Shown: piece after piece, positions 16,703-22,963 of the stretch
How the letters are laid out: each line of letters opens with the position of its first letter
Position numbering within the stretch: position 1 is the stretch's first letter
DNA from: DSNY01 sp016861185
GTDB taxonomy: Bacteria > Pseudomonadota > Gammaproteobacteria > Burkholderiales > Burkholderiaceae_F
Assembly (NCBI GenBank): GCA_030263275.1
Contig: SZOR01000062.1
Location: 1 to 24,088, forward strand
DNA: 24,088 bases
Direction: 5' to 3'
The notes under the pieces: model-generated
What the model saw: only the letters and a program-made list of their open reading frames with translations
What the model was told of the DNA's origin: nothing
The model's database searches: none
Program-made: the position numbers and the translations under genes

Positions 16703-17526
16703 CGCGCCCGACCCACGAACCCGCCCGCACGAGCGGGCGGCGCGAAGCGCCCCTCTCCCTTTGGGAGAGGGGCGGGGGTGAGGGAGGAGACGCCACGGTC
16801 TGGCTCCCAGCCACAAGCCGCGATGCGCGCATCGTGGCGTCTTCCGCGCGCGTGCACGAGCGGCGCGAAGGCGAGCGCCGCCGAACACCAGACGGCCGCG
16901 GCCGACCACAGGTTGTGGCCGACGAAGTGCGCGCCCTGTGCGACGCGCACCGCGCTGAAGACGAGCCCCGCGCCGAGCGCGATCGCGAGCCCCGCGTACC
17001 GCAGCCGGCGGTCGTTCGTCGCGTACCCGGCGAAATACAGCGCCAGCAGCGAAAAGCCGCCGGCCGCGTGCCCGCTCGGAAAGCAGCGCCCCGCCTGTGC
17101 GGCGGAGACGAACCACGCGTCCGTGTCGTCCGCGTAGCCGCCGTACTGCTTCAGATCCCATGGACACGGATGCGCGTTGATGTCCTTCAGTCCGACGACG
17201 ATCAGCGGGCCGGCCGCCATCGCGATCACCGTCGTCCACAGCACGGCCCGGTACGCGGCGAGCCGATCGATGCGCGGCGAGGCGACCGCCGCGGCGAGCA
17301 GCGCGAACCACACCGCCCAGGACGCCGACTTGGCGATGCGATGGCCGATCAGCTCCAGCAGCCGCCAGTCGTGCGCCGGGAAACCGCCGCGGACCGGGTC
17401 GAAGAAGAAATCGGCGACCGCTCGATCGATCCCCGACAGCCGCGCGAACGTCGCGGCGAGCGCCAGCAGCGCCGGAACGAGCAGCGCATGGACCAGCAGA
17501 AAACGGGGGGCGGCGGACTTCGGCAT
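16699..17526 (-). CDS. PAP2-family membrane phosphatase with a repeat-encoded tail
   Basis: The 275-residue protein has several membrane helices and PAP2 motifs: Lys114 in LKDINAHPCPWDL, PSGH at 150-153, and Arg194/His200 in RVAQGAHFVGHN. At the position of the usual final aspartate (SRx5Hx3D) there is His204. PAP2 proteins dephosphorylate lipid or polyprenyl phosphates; neighbours of eptA often act on lipid A or phospholipid phosphates (LpxE/LpxF/PgpB-like), but which substrate is unknown. The usual domain ends near residue 226. The remaining tail, with SLTPAPLPKGEG at 248-259, is translated from a family 2 palindromic repeat and ends in an ATGA overlap with eptA. A 6-base-pair hairpin lies just before the ATG and no Shine-Dalgarno is evident. 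Confidence 0.88.
   Translation of the reverse strand: MPKSAAPRFLLVHALLVPALLALAATFARLSGIDRAVADFFFDPVRGGFPAHDWRLLELIGHRIAKSASWAVWFALLAAAVASPRIDRLAAYRAVLWTTVIAMAAGPLIVVGLKDINAHPCPWDLKQYGGYADDTDAWFVSAAQAGRCFPSGHAAGGFSLLALYFAGYATNDRRLRYAGLAIALGAGLVFSAVRVAQGAHFVGHNLWSAAAVWCSAALAFAPLVHARGRRHDARIAACGWEPDRGVSSLTPAPLPKGEGRFAPPARAGGFVGRAR
16748..16790. repeat. Palindromic repeat (family 2) inside the PAP2 gene
   Basis: A perfect 12-base-pair stem CGCCCCTCTCCC/GGGAGAGGGGCG (16748-16774) with a TTT loop is followed by GGGGTGAGGG. It is the same design as 12671-12708 in the opposite orientation. It is translated as part of the C-terminal tail of the PAP2 protein and lies about 50 bases before the eptA start. 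Confidence 0.8.
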
Positions 17527-17546
17527 CGGGCACTCGGCAATGCCCG
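17527..17546 (-). other. Hairpin in the leader of the PAP2 gene
   Basis: CGGGCA/TGCCCG (17527-17532 and 17541-17546) with an eight-base loop sits immediately upstream of the ATG at 17526, where a ribosome binding site would be expected. It could limit initiation. This is a short stem in GC-rich DNA and may be chance. Confidence 0.3.
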
Positions 17547-17577
17547 GCGAAGTTAGCGATGCGGCCGTCGAAGCCGC

Positions 17578-17605
17578 GTCAAACGAACGTCAAAGTTTCG
17601 TCAAT
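17578..17605 (-). promoter_or_regulatory. Putative response-regulator box: three hexamers at 11-base spacing
   Basis: Read on the minus strand there are ATTGAC (17605-17600), TTTGAC (17594-17589) and TTTGAC (17583-17578), each separated by five bases, so the period is exactly 11. OmpR-family regulators such as PmrA and PhoP bind tandem hexamers with five-base spacers. The array overlaps the kinase stop codon and ends 51 bases before the PAP2 ATG. The last TTGAC could double as a -35 box, though only a weak -10 (GCTAAC or TCGCTA) follows. The likely binder is the regulator encoded just upstream. Confidence 0.5.
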
Positions 17606-18902
17606 TCCGGTCGAGCCGAAGGATGAAGCGCGTCCCCTGCGCGAAGCTTGGGTCGCGGGCGGATGCCGGGTCGACCGCCAGCTGCCAGCCGTTCAGATCG
17701 GCGACCTGGCGTGCGATCGCCAGCCCCAGCCCGCGCTCGCCGTCCGGTTCGGCGCCCGCCGTATCGAGCATGCGGCCGCGGTAGTAGCGATCGAAGACGA
17801 ACGGCAGATCCTCGGGCGCGATGCCCCGGCCGTCGTCGGCGACCTCGATCGCGCCGTCGGCGTAGCGGACGATGCAGCGTTCCGGCGCGGCGTGCTCGAC
17901 GGCGTTGCGGAACAGGTTGCGCAGGATCGTCAGCAGCGCGTGCCGGTCCGCTGCGACGGTCGTCTCCGGCGCGACTTCGTTGGCGAACGCGAGCCGCTCG
18001 GCGCCGGGCAGGGCCTGCAGGCTCGCCCACGCGTCGTCGACGCAGCGCGCGAGATCGACCGGCTGCGAGACGACGTGCCGCTGGCGCGACAGGCTGCGCG
18101 CCGATTCGAGCGCGCCGGCGAGCGCGTCGACGGCGGCCAGCGCGCGCTGCAGCCGCGGCTTCTGCGCCGGGTCGACGGCCGGCTCCAGCATCTCGAGGTC
18201 GGTGCGCAGCGCCGCGAGCGGCGTGCGGATCTCGTGGCCGAGGTTGGCGACGAACTCGCGCTCGCGCGCGATCGCCTGCTCGAAGCGGCCCTGCACGCGC
18301 GCGAAGGCGCCGAGCAGGCGGCTCTCCTCGTCGCTCGCCGCCGCACCGGCGCGTCCTTCGTCGGGCGCCCAGTTCGCCAGCCGCGCGGTCAGCCGCTCGA
18401 TCGGCCCGACGATCAAGCTCGCGACCTGCCACGAAATCGCCGCGCCGAGCGCAAGGCAGAGCGCGCCGAGCCCGATCAGATACCAGCCGAACTGGCGCAC
18501 CTTCGCTTCGTTCTGCTCGGCGTCGTACTGCACGTACAGGCGTCCGCCGGCCGCGGGCAGCACGACCACGTGCAGCTCCTGGTACGGGCGGCCGAGCCGA
18601 TGCGGGCCGTCGGCAAGTGCGGCGAGATGCGCGGGCAGCGGCGCAGGGGAGGCGGCGCCGCTCGCGTCGACGAACCACGCCGCGAGATTCGGCCCGGGCC
18701 GGAACAGCGCCGCCCCGTTCGGCCCGCGCAGCTCGCCGCGCTCGGCGCGCGTCGCCAGCTGCCGCGCCTGCGCGAGCACGAGTTCGTCGACGAGATCGTC
18801 CTCCTGCTCGACGAGCGACAGATACGCGAGCACGCCCTGCGCCGCGACGAACAGCGCGACGACCGCGACCAGTGCCAGCGTGACGCGGCGCTTCAGGTTC
18901 AT
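17601..18902 (-). CDS. Sensor histidine kinase, PmrB/QseC-like
   Basis: This 433-residue inner-membrane protein has helix 1 (about 8-26), a periplasmic loop of roughly 110 residues (27-138), helix 2 (139-160), HAMP (about 160-215), a dimerisation domain with phospho-accepting His223 in NLGHEIRTPL, and an ATPase domain with the N-box Asn332 in NLFRNAVEHA, G1 motif VADDGRGI (353-360), F-box FVFDRYYRG and G2 motif GERGLGLAI (387-395). All catalytic motifs are intact, so it should phosphorylate the regulator whose stop codon overlaps its start (ATGA). The loop has acidic runs such as EQEDD near the membrane, reminiscent of PmrB metal sensing, but the signal cannot be inferred. Placement next to PAP2 and eptA suggests a PmrB-type role. 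Confidence 0.92.
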   Translation of the reverse strand: MNLKRRVTLALVAVVALFVAAQGVLAYLSLVEQEDDLVDELVLAQARQLATRAERGELRGPNGAALFRPGPNLAAWFVDASGAASPAPLPAHLAALADGPHRLGRPYQELHVVVLPAAGGRLYVQYDAEQNEAKVRQFGWYLIGLGALCLALGAAISWQVASLIVGPIERLTARLANWAPDEGRAGAAASDEESRLLGAFARVQGRFEQAIAREREFVANLGHEIRTPLAALRTDLEMLEPAVDPAQKPRLQRALAAVDALAGALESARSLSRQRHVVSQPVDLARCVDDAWASLQALPGAERLAFANEVAPETTVAADRHALLTILRNLFRNAVEHAAPERCIVRYADGAIEVADDGRGIAPEDLPFVFDRYYRGRMLDTAGAEPDGERGLGLAIARQVADLNGWQLAVDPASARDPSFAQGTRFILRLDRN

Positions 18903-19603
18903 CGCGACGACGAAACTTCGGTGCGCAGCCGGTAGCCGACGCCGTGCACGGTTTCGAGGCCGTCGTAGCCGGCTTGCGCGAGCGCCTGCCGCAGCAGATG
19001 GATCTGGCTGCGCAGCGCGTCGCTCGTCGGTTGATCGTGCGGCCACAGCGCGGCTTCCAGCTCGGCGCGCGTGACCACGCGGCCGGGGTCCTGCAGCAGC
19101 AGCTCGAGGATCTGCATGCCGCGCGGCGCGAGCTTCAGCGGCACGCCGCCGACGCGCACCTCGCGCGTGCGGCGATCGAGCGCGAGCGGGCCGGCGCGGC
19201 GAACGTCTTCGACCGCGGCGCCGCGCGCGCGCCGGTGCAGCGCGCGGATGCGCATTTCGATCTCGGCCAGCGCGAACGGCTTGACGACGTAGTCGTCGGC
19301 GCCCAGTTCGAACGCTTCGGCCTTGCTCGCCAGCGCGTCGCGCGCGGTGAGCACGAGCACGGGGGTGGCGACCGCGAGCCGCCTGCGCAGGTGCTGCAGC
19401 ACCTGCAGGCCGTCGGCGCGCGGCAGCCCGAGGTCGAGCACGATCACGTCGTAGGTGTCGCTCGCGAGCCGCGCGAGCGCGGCCGCGCCGTCGTGCGCCG
19501 AGTCGACGGTGAGTCCGCGTGCTTCGAGATACTCGACCAGATTGCCGACGATCGTGCGGTCGTCTTCGACGATCAGGACGCGGGGCGGGGCGGGCGCGGA
19601 CAT
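18899..19603 (-). CDS. OmpR/PhoB-family response regulator, PmrA-like
   Basis: This 234-residue protein has a receiver domain with acidic Glu13-Asp14-Asp15, phospho-acceptor Asp57 in VLDLGLP, Thr86 in LTARD and Lys108 in VKPF. A winged-helix DNA-binding domain follows (about 138-230) with LKLAPRGMQILELLL and the closing hairpin VHGVGYRL. It would bind tandem repeats in DNA when phosphorylated by the kinase encoded next. The ATG at 19603 directly precedes the receiver sequence. It is the first gene of the minus-strand cluster regulator-kinase-PAP2-eptA and is divergent from dgkA with only 41 bases between. No TTTGAC-type box was found in its own upstream gap, so autoregulation is not supported there. 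Confidence 0.93.
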   Translation of the reverse strand: MSAPAPPRVLIVEDDRTIVGNLVEYLEARGLTVDSAHDGAAALARLASDTYDVIVLDLGLPRADGLQVLQHLRRRLAVATPVLVLTARDALASKAEAFELGADDYVVKPFALAEIEMRIRALHRRARGAAVEDVRRAGPLALDRRTREVRVGGVPLKLAPRGMQILELLLQDPGRVVTRAELEAALWPHDQPTSDALRSQIHLLRQALAQAGYDGLETVHGVGYRLRTEVSSSR

Positions 19604-19605
19604 GC

Positions 19606-19637
19606 GCCGATTGTGCCCGACGCATCGGCTCTATCAT
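19606..19637. promoter_or_regulatory. Divergent promoter region between regulator and dgkA
   Basis: An inverted repeat GCCGAT-N12-ATCGGC (19606-19629) is followed by TATCAT (19632-19637), a five-of-six match to a -10 box for dgkA. A transcript starting about seven bases later would begin at or next to the dgkA ATG (19645), so that mRNA could be leaderless. There is no good -35 box. The short gap must serve both directions. Confidence 0.35.
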
Positions 19638-19644
19638 GCGGGCC

Positions 19645-20043
19645 ATGTCGAGCGAACCCACGTCGGCCGAGGAACTGAAGGGCAAACGCGGCCTGCGGCG
19701 GCTGCTCGACGCGACGCGCTATTCGCTCGACGGGCTGCGCGCGGCGTGGCGGCACGAGGACGCGTTCCGGCAGGAAGTCGTGCTCGGCGCGATCTTCGTC
19801 GCGGTGGCGGTCGCGCTGCCGGTGACGCTGGTCGAGAAGATCCTGCTGGTCGCCGTCGTGCTGATCGTTCCGATCGTCGAGCTGCTGAACACCGCGGTCG
19901 AGGTGGCGATCGACCGCGACAGCCTGCGCATCGATCCGCTCGCCAAACGCGCGAAGGATTACGGCAGCGCGGCCGTGATGCTGGCGCTCGTGCTCGCCGG
20001 CGGCACCTGGGCGGCGATCCTCGTCAACCGATTCGTACTCTGA
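19645..20043 (+). CDS. dgkA: Diacylglycerol kinase
   Basis: This 132-residue protein is close to the roughly 122 residues of E. coli DgkA. It is a small inner-membrane kinase that converts diacylglycerol and ATP to phosphatidic acid. It shows the N-terminal amphipathic part with FRQE (Glu44), then three hydrophobic helices (about 45-62, 66-80, 107-128) and the family signature VELLNTAVEVAID, with Glu79, Asn82 and Glu86 as the catalytic or metal-binding residues. An ATG at 19636 would overlap the putative -10 box, so 19645 is preferred. It is divergent from the regulator gene and ends 13 bases before purC, with which it is probably cotranscribed. Nearness to eptA fits recycling of the diacylglycerol that EptA releases. 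Confidence 0.94.
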   Translation: MSSEPTSAEELKGKRGLRRLLDATRYSLDGLRAAWRHEDAFRQEVVLGAIFVAVAVALPVTLVEKILLVAVVLIVPIVELLNTAVEVAIDRDSLRIDPLAKRAKDYGSAAVMLALVLAGGTWAAILVNRFVL

Positions 20044-20056
20044 GAAAGAAGAAGCC

Positions 20057-20953
20057 ATGGGGGCCGGGCTGTTCCAGACCTCGATCAAGTCGTTGCCGCT
20101 CGTCTATCGCGGCAAGGTGCGCGACAGCTACGCGGTCGGCGCCGACAAGCTGCTGATCGTCACGACCGATCGTCTGAGCGCGTTCGACGTCGTGATGAAG
20201 CAGCCGATCCCGGACAAGGGACGCGTTCTGAACGCGATGTCGAACTTCTGGTTCGAGAAGCTGCAGCACATCGTGCCGAACCATCTGACCGGCATCGCGC
20301 CGGAAAGCGTGGTCGCGCCGGACGAGGTCGAGCAGGTGCGCGGCCGCGCGGTGGTCGCGATGAAACTGAAACCCGTGCCGTGCGAGGCGGTCGTGCGCGG
20401 CTACCTGATCGGCTCGGGCTGGAAGGACTATCAGAAGACCGGCGAGGTGTGCGGCATCGCGCTGCCGCCGGGGCTGCAGATGGCGGAGAAGCTGCCCGAG
20501 CCGATCTTCACGCCGGCGACGAAGGCGGCGGCGGGCAGCCACGACGAGAACATCCCGTTCGAGCGCATGTGCGAGATCGTCGGCGCGGAGCTGGCGTTTC
20601 GCGTGCGCACGACCAGCCTCGCGCTGTATCAGGCGGCGGCCGAGTACGCGGCCACGCGCGGCATCATCATCGCCGACACGAAGTTCGAGTTCGGCACCGA
20701 CCGCGACGGCACGCTGCGGCTGATGGACGAGGCGCTGACCGCCGACTCGTCGCGCTTCTGGCCGGCCGACGAATACGCGATCGGCCGCTCGCCGCCTTCG
20801 TTCGACAAACAGTTCGTGCGCGACTGGCTCGAGCAGCAGCACTGGAACAAGTCGCCGCCGCCGCCCGATCTGCCGGCGGAGATCGTCGCGAAGACCGCGG
20901 ACAAGTACCGCGAAGCGCTGCGCCGGCTGACCGGCAAGGAACTCGAAGGCTGA
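20057..20953 (+). CDS. purC: Phosphoribosylaminoimidazole-succinocarboxamide synthase
   Basis: This 298-residue protein is SAICAR synthetase. It joins CAIR with aspartate using ATP in de novo purine synthesis in the cytoplasm. Visible signatures are YRGKVRDSY near the N-terminus, TDRLSAFDVV, EAVVRGYLIGSGWKDY and the PROSITE-type motif IADTKFEFG around Asp207. Length fits the roughly 295-residue form common in betaproteobacteria. A purine-rich AGAAAGAAGAAG precedes the ATG as a ribosome binding site. It follows dgkA closely and converges with the NADH dehydrogenase gene; both stop codons lie in one small hairpin. The next pathway gene in order, purE, lies beyond that gene on the same strand as purC. 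Confidence 0.97.
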   Translation: MGAGLFQTSIKSLPLVYRGKVRDSYAVGADKLLIVTTDRLSAFDVVMKQPIPDKGRVLNAMSNFWFEKLQHIVPNHLTGIAPESVVAPDEVEQVRGRAVVAMKLKPVPCEAVVRGYLIGSGWKDYQKTGEVCGIALPPGLQMAEKLPEPIFTPATKAAAGSHDENIPFERMCEIVGAELAFRVRTTSLALYQAAAEYAATRGIIIADTKFEFGTDRDGTLRLMDEALTADSSRFWPADEYAIGRSPPSFDKQFVRDWLEQQHWNKSPPPPDLPAEIVAKTADKYREALRRLTGKELEG

Positions 20954-20967
20954 CGCAGCGCTCAGCC
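20948..20967. other. Small hairpin holding both convergent stop codons
   Basis: GGCTGA/TCAGCC with an eight-base loop spans the purC stop (20951-20953) and the NADH dehydrogenase stop (20962-20964, minus strand). There is no T-run on either side, so termination here is doubtful. Confidence 0.35.
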
Positions 20968-22242
20968 GCGCCGGATTCCCTCGATGACGACGCGAGCGAA
21001 ACGCTGGAAGGTCCAGTACGCCCACGCCCAGTCGACCAGCACGACGAGCCGGTTGCGGAAGCCGATCAGGAAGTACACGTGCGCGAAGAGCCACGTGAGC
21101 CACGCCGGGTAGCCCCACAGCTTGACGCCGAAGATCTGCGCGACCGCGGCCCTGCGGCCGATCGTCGCCAGCGTTCCGTAATCGCGATAGCGGAACGGCC
21201 GCGGCGGCTCGCCGCGCAACGCGCGCAGGACGTTCTCCGCCGCGTGCCGGCCCATCTGCTTGGCGGCGGGGCTGACGCCCGGGACGGGCTGCCCGTCGCT
21301 CGCCGCCGCGGCGAGATCGCCGATCACGTAGACCTCCGGCAGCCCGGGCGCCGTCAGTTCCGGCGTCACGATCACGCGGCCGGCGCGGTCGAGCGGGACG
21401 TCGTTCGACCGCGCCAGCGCCGCGCCGAGCGGCGAAGCTTGCACGCCGGCCGCCCAGACGACCGTGCGCGCTTCGATCCGTTCGCCGTCGACGACCACGC
21501 CCGACGCATCGACGTGCGTCACGCGGCTATTCAGCCGCACCGTGACGCCGATCCGTTCGAGCTGCCGCTGCGCCTTGGTCGACAGATCGGACGGATAGGC
21601 GGGCAGCACGCGCGGGCCGCCTTCGAGCAGGATCACCCGCGCGCTTTTCGAGTCGAAGCACCTGAACTCGCGCCGCAGCGTCTGGCGTGCGATTTCGGCC
21701 ATCGTCCCGGCCATCTCGACGCCGGTGGCACCCGCGCCGATCACGATCTGCGTGAGCCAGGGCGCGCGTGCCTGCGGATCGGGTTCGCGTTCGGCGTGCT
21801 CGTAGGCGAGCAGGACGCGGCGGCGGATCTCGAACGCGTCGGCGAGCGTCTTGAGCCCCGGCGCGTGTTCCGCCCATTCGGGATGACCGAAGTAGCTGTG
21901 GGTCGCACCCGGCGCGAGGATCAGGAAGTCGTAGGCAAGCCGCTGGCCGTCCTCGAGCACGACCGCGCGCCCGCGCGTGTCGATGTCGATCGCTTCGGCC
22001 ATCAGCACCGTCGTGTTGCGCTGGCGCGCGAGTACGTGGCGGATCGGCGCGGCGATCGAAGGCGCCGAGAGCCCCGCGGTGGCGACCTGGTACAGCAGCG
22101 GCTGGAACAGGTGGTGATTCGTACGGTCGACGACCGTCACGTCGACCGGCGCGTGCGCGAGCCGCCGCGCGGCGAACAGCCCGCCGAAACCGCAGCCGAT
22201 GATGACGACGCGCGGGCGCGCCGATGCGATGGATGCTGGCAT
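20962..22242 (-). CDS. ndh: Type II NADH dehydrogenase (FAD-dependent oxidoreductase)
   Basis: This 426-residue protein has the two-dinucleotide-fold plan of NDH-2. Near the N-terminus an FAD-binding GCGFGG (16-21) is followed by HHLFQPLLYQVATAGLS, typical of the family. A second glycine motif for NADH, GAGATG (169-174), follows. The FAD-binding VIGD ends at Asp309. The C-terminus (about 375-415) is hydrophobic and aromatic, suited to membrane attachment. It would pass electrons from NADH to quinone without pumping protons. The ATG at 22242 precedes the basic residues and first strand. The gene lies between purC and purE on the opposite strand. The symbol is given by family; related quinone oxidoreductases cannot be excluded. 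Confidence 0.9.
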   Translation of the reverse strand: MPASIASARPRVVIIGCGFGGLFAARRLAHAPVDVTVVDRTNHHLFQPLLYQVATAGLSAPSIAAPIRHVLARQRNTTVLMAEAIDIDTRGRAVVLEDGQRLAYDFLILAPGATHSYFGHPEWAEHAPGLKTLADAFEIRRRVLLAYEHAEREPDPQARAPWLTQIVIGAGATGVEMAGTMAEIARQTLRREFRCFDSKSARVILLEGGPRVLPAYPSDLSTKAQRQLERIGVTVRLNSRVTHVDASGVVVDGERIEARTVVWAAGVQASPLGAALARSNDVPLDRAGRVIVTPELTAPGLPEVYVIGDLAAAASDGQPVPGVSPAAKQMGRHAAENVLRALRGEPPRPFRYRDYGTLATIGRRAAVAQIFGVKLWGYPAWLTWLFAHVYFLIGFRNRLVVLVDWAWAYWTFQRFARVVIEGIRRG

Positions 22243-22290
22243 GGGTGTGGATCGAATGAGGTTCCAATGTCGATCGAAAGACGCGCTCGT

Positions 22291-22296
22291 TACAAT
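22291..22296 (+). promoter_or_regulatory. Putative -10 box of purE
   Basis: TACAAT matches five of six bases of the -10 consensus and lies 19 bases before the purE ATG at 22316. A start site about seven bases downstream would leave a leader of some 13 bases and would exclude the alternative in-frame ATG at 22295. No good -35 box was seen. Confidence 0.35.
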
Positions 22297-22315
22297 GCCC
22301 ACTTTTGGTCGAGCC

Positions 22316-22819
22316 ATGAATACCAAGAGCCGCACATCGCCGCTGGTCGGAGTCGTGATGGGATCGAACACCGACTGGGACACGATGCAGCACGCGTGCG
22401 ACGTGCTGCGCGAGTTCGGCGTCGCGTTCGAGGCGAAGGTGCTGTCGGCGCACCGGATGCCCGACGAGATGTTCGCGTACGCGGAAGAAGCGCGTGCGCG
22501 CGGGCTGCGCGCGATCATCGCCGGCGCCGGCGGCGCCGCGCACCTGCCCGGCATGCTCGCGTCGAAAACGGTGATCCCGGTGCTCGGCGTTCCGGTGCCG
22601 TCGAAGTATTTGCGCGGCGAGGATTCGCTGCTGTCGATCGTGCAGATGCCGAAGGGCGTGCCGGTCGCCACCTTCGCGATCGGCGAATCGGGCGCGGCCA
22701 ACGCGGCGCTGTTCGCGGTCGCGATGTTGGCGACGGCCGATGCCGACCTCGCGATGAAGCTCGCGCAGTACCGCGCCACGCAGACCGAAAAGGCGCGCAA
22801 CATGACGCTGCCGCTTTGA
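22316..22819 (+). CDS. purE: N5-carboxyaminoimidazole ribonucleotide mutase
   Basis: This 167-residue protein is class I PurE. It converts N5-CAIR, made by PurK, into CAIR, the substrate of PurC. Signatures are VVMGSNTDWDTM (13-24) for phosphate binding, the catalytic His46 in LSAHRMPD, and GAGGAAHLPGM (70-80) with His76. Length is normal. The ATG at 22316 is preferred to the in-frame ATG 21 bases upstream because of the -10-like box there and because MNTKS leads straight into the first strand. It is divergent from the NADH dehydrogenase across 73 bases and is followed after 144 bases by purK. Confidence 0.96.
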   Translation: MNTKSRTSPLVGVVMGSNTDWDTMQHACDVLREFGVAFEAKVLSAHRMPDEMFAYAEEARARGLRAIIAGAGGAAHLPGMLASKTVIPVLGVPVPSKYLRGEDSLLSIVQMPKGVPVATFAIGESGAANAALFAVAMLATADADLAMKLAQYRATQTEKARNMTLPL

Positions 22820-22921
22820 CTCGCGCCTCGGATCGCGGATTGCGCTGACCCGCAACGTGCAGAGGTTCTCGCCGCTCGCATCAGTGTCAGTTCGCCGCTT
22901 CCGCAGGCAAGCCGAGATGAA

Positions 22922-22949
22922 CGCAATCCGCAATCCGCAATCCGCAATC
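22922..22949. repeat. Four tandem copies of CGCAATC
   Basis: Four exact seven-base units lie just before purK. An inverted copy, GCGGATTGCG, is at 22835-22844, soon after the purE stop, so any of the repeats could pair with it to form a long-loop hairpin between purE and purK. Similar GGATTGC-type strings are common dispersed repeats in GC-rich genomes. Confidence 0.7.
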
Positions 22950-22963
22950 CGTTCTTCACAGAC

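Noticed and set aside
16748..16774. The family 2 stem as a terminator between PAP2 and eptA
   Set aside because: It lies inside the PAP2 coding frame, has no T-run after it in the direction of transcription, and the two genes overlap by four bases.
13311..16832. One very long minus-strand frame (about 1170 codons) covering the M14 gene and beyond
   Set aside because: Only its 3' half encodes the carboxypeptidase, from the ATG at 15008. The upstream part is eptA read out of frame.
19519..19645. Upstream start for dgkA
   Set aside because: It would overlap the regulator gene and add Arg/Cys-rich residues absent from DgkA proteins.
22922..22949. CRISPR-like short repeats
   Set aside because: The seven-base units are contiguous with no spacers and no cas genes are nearby.
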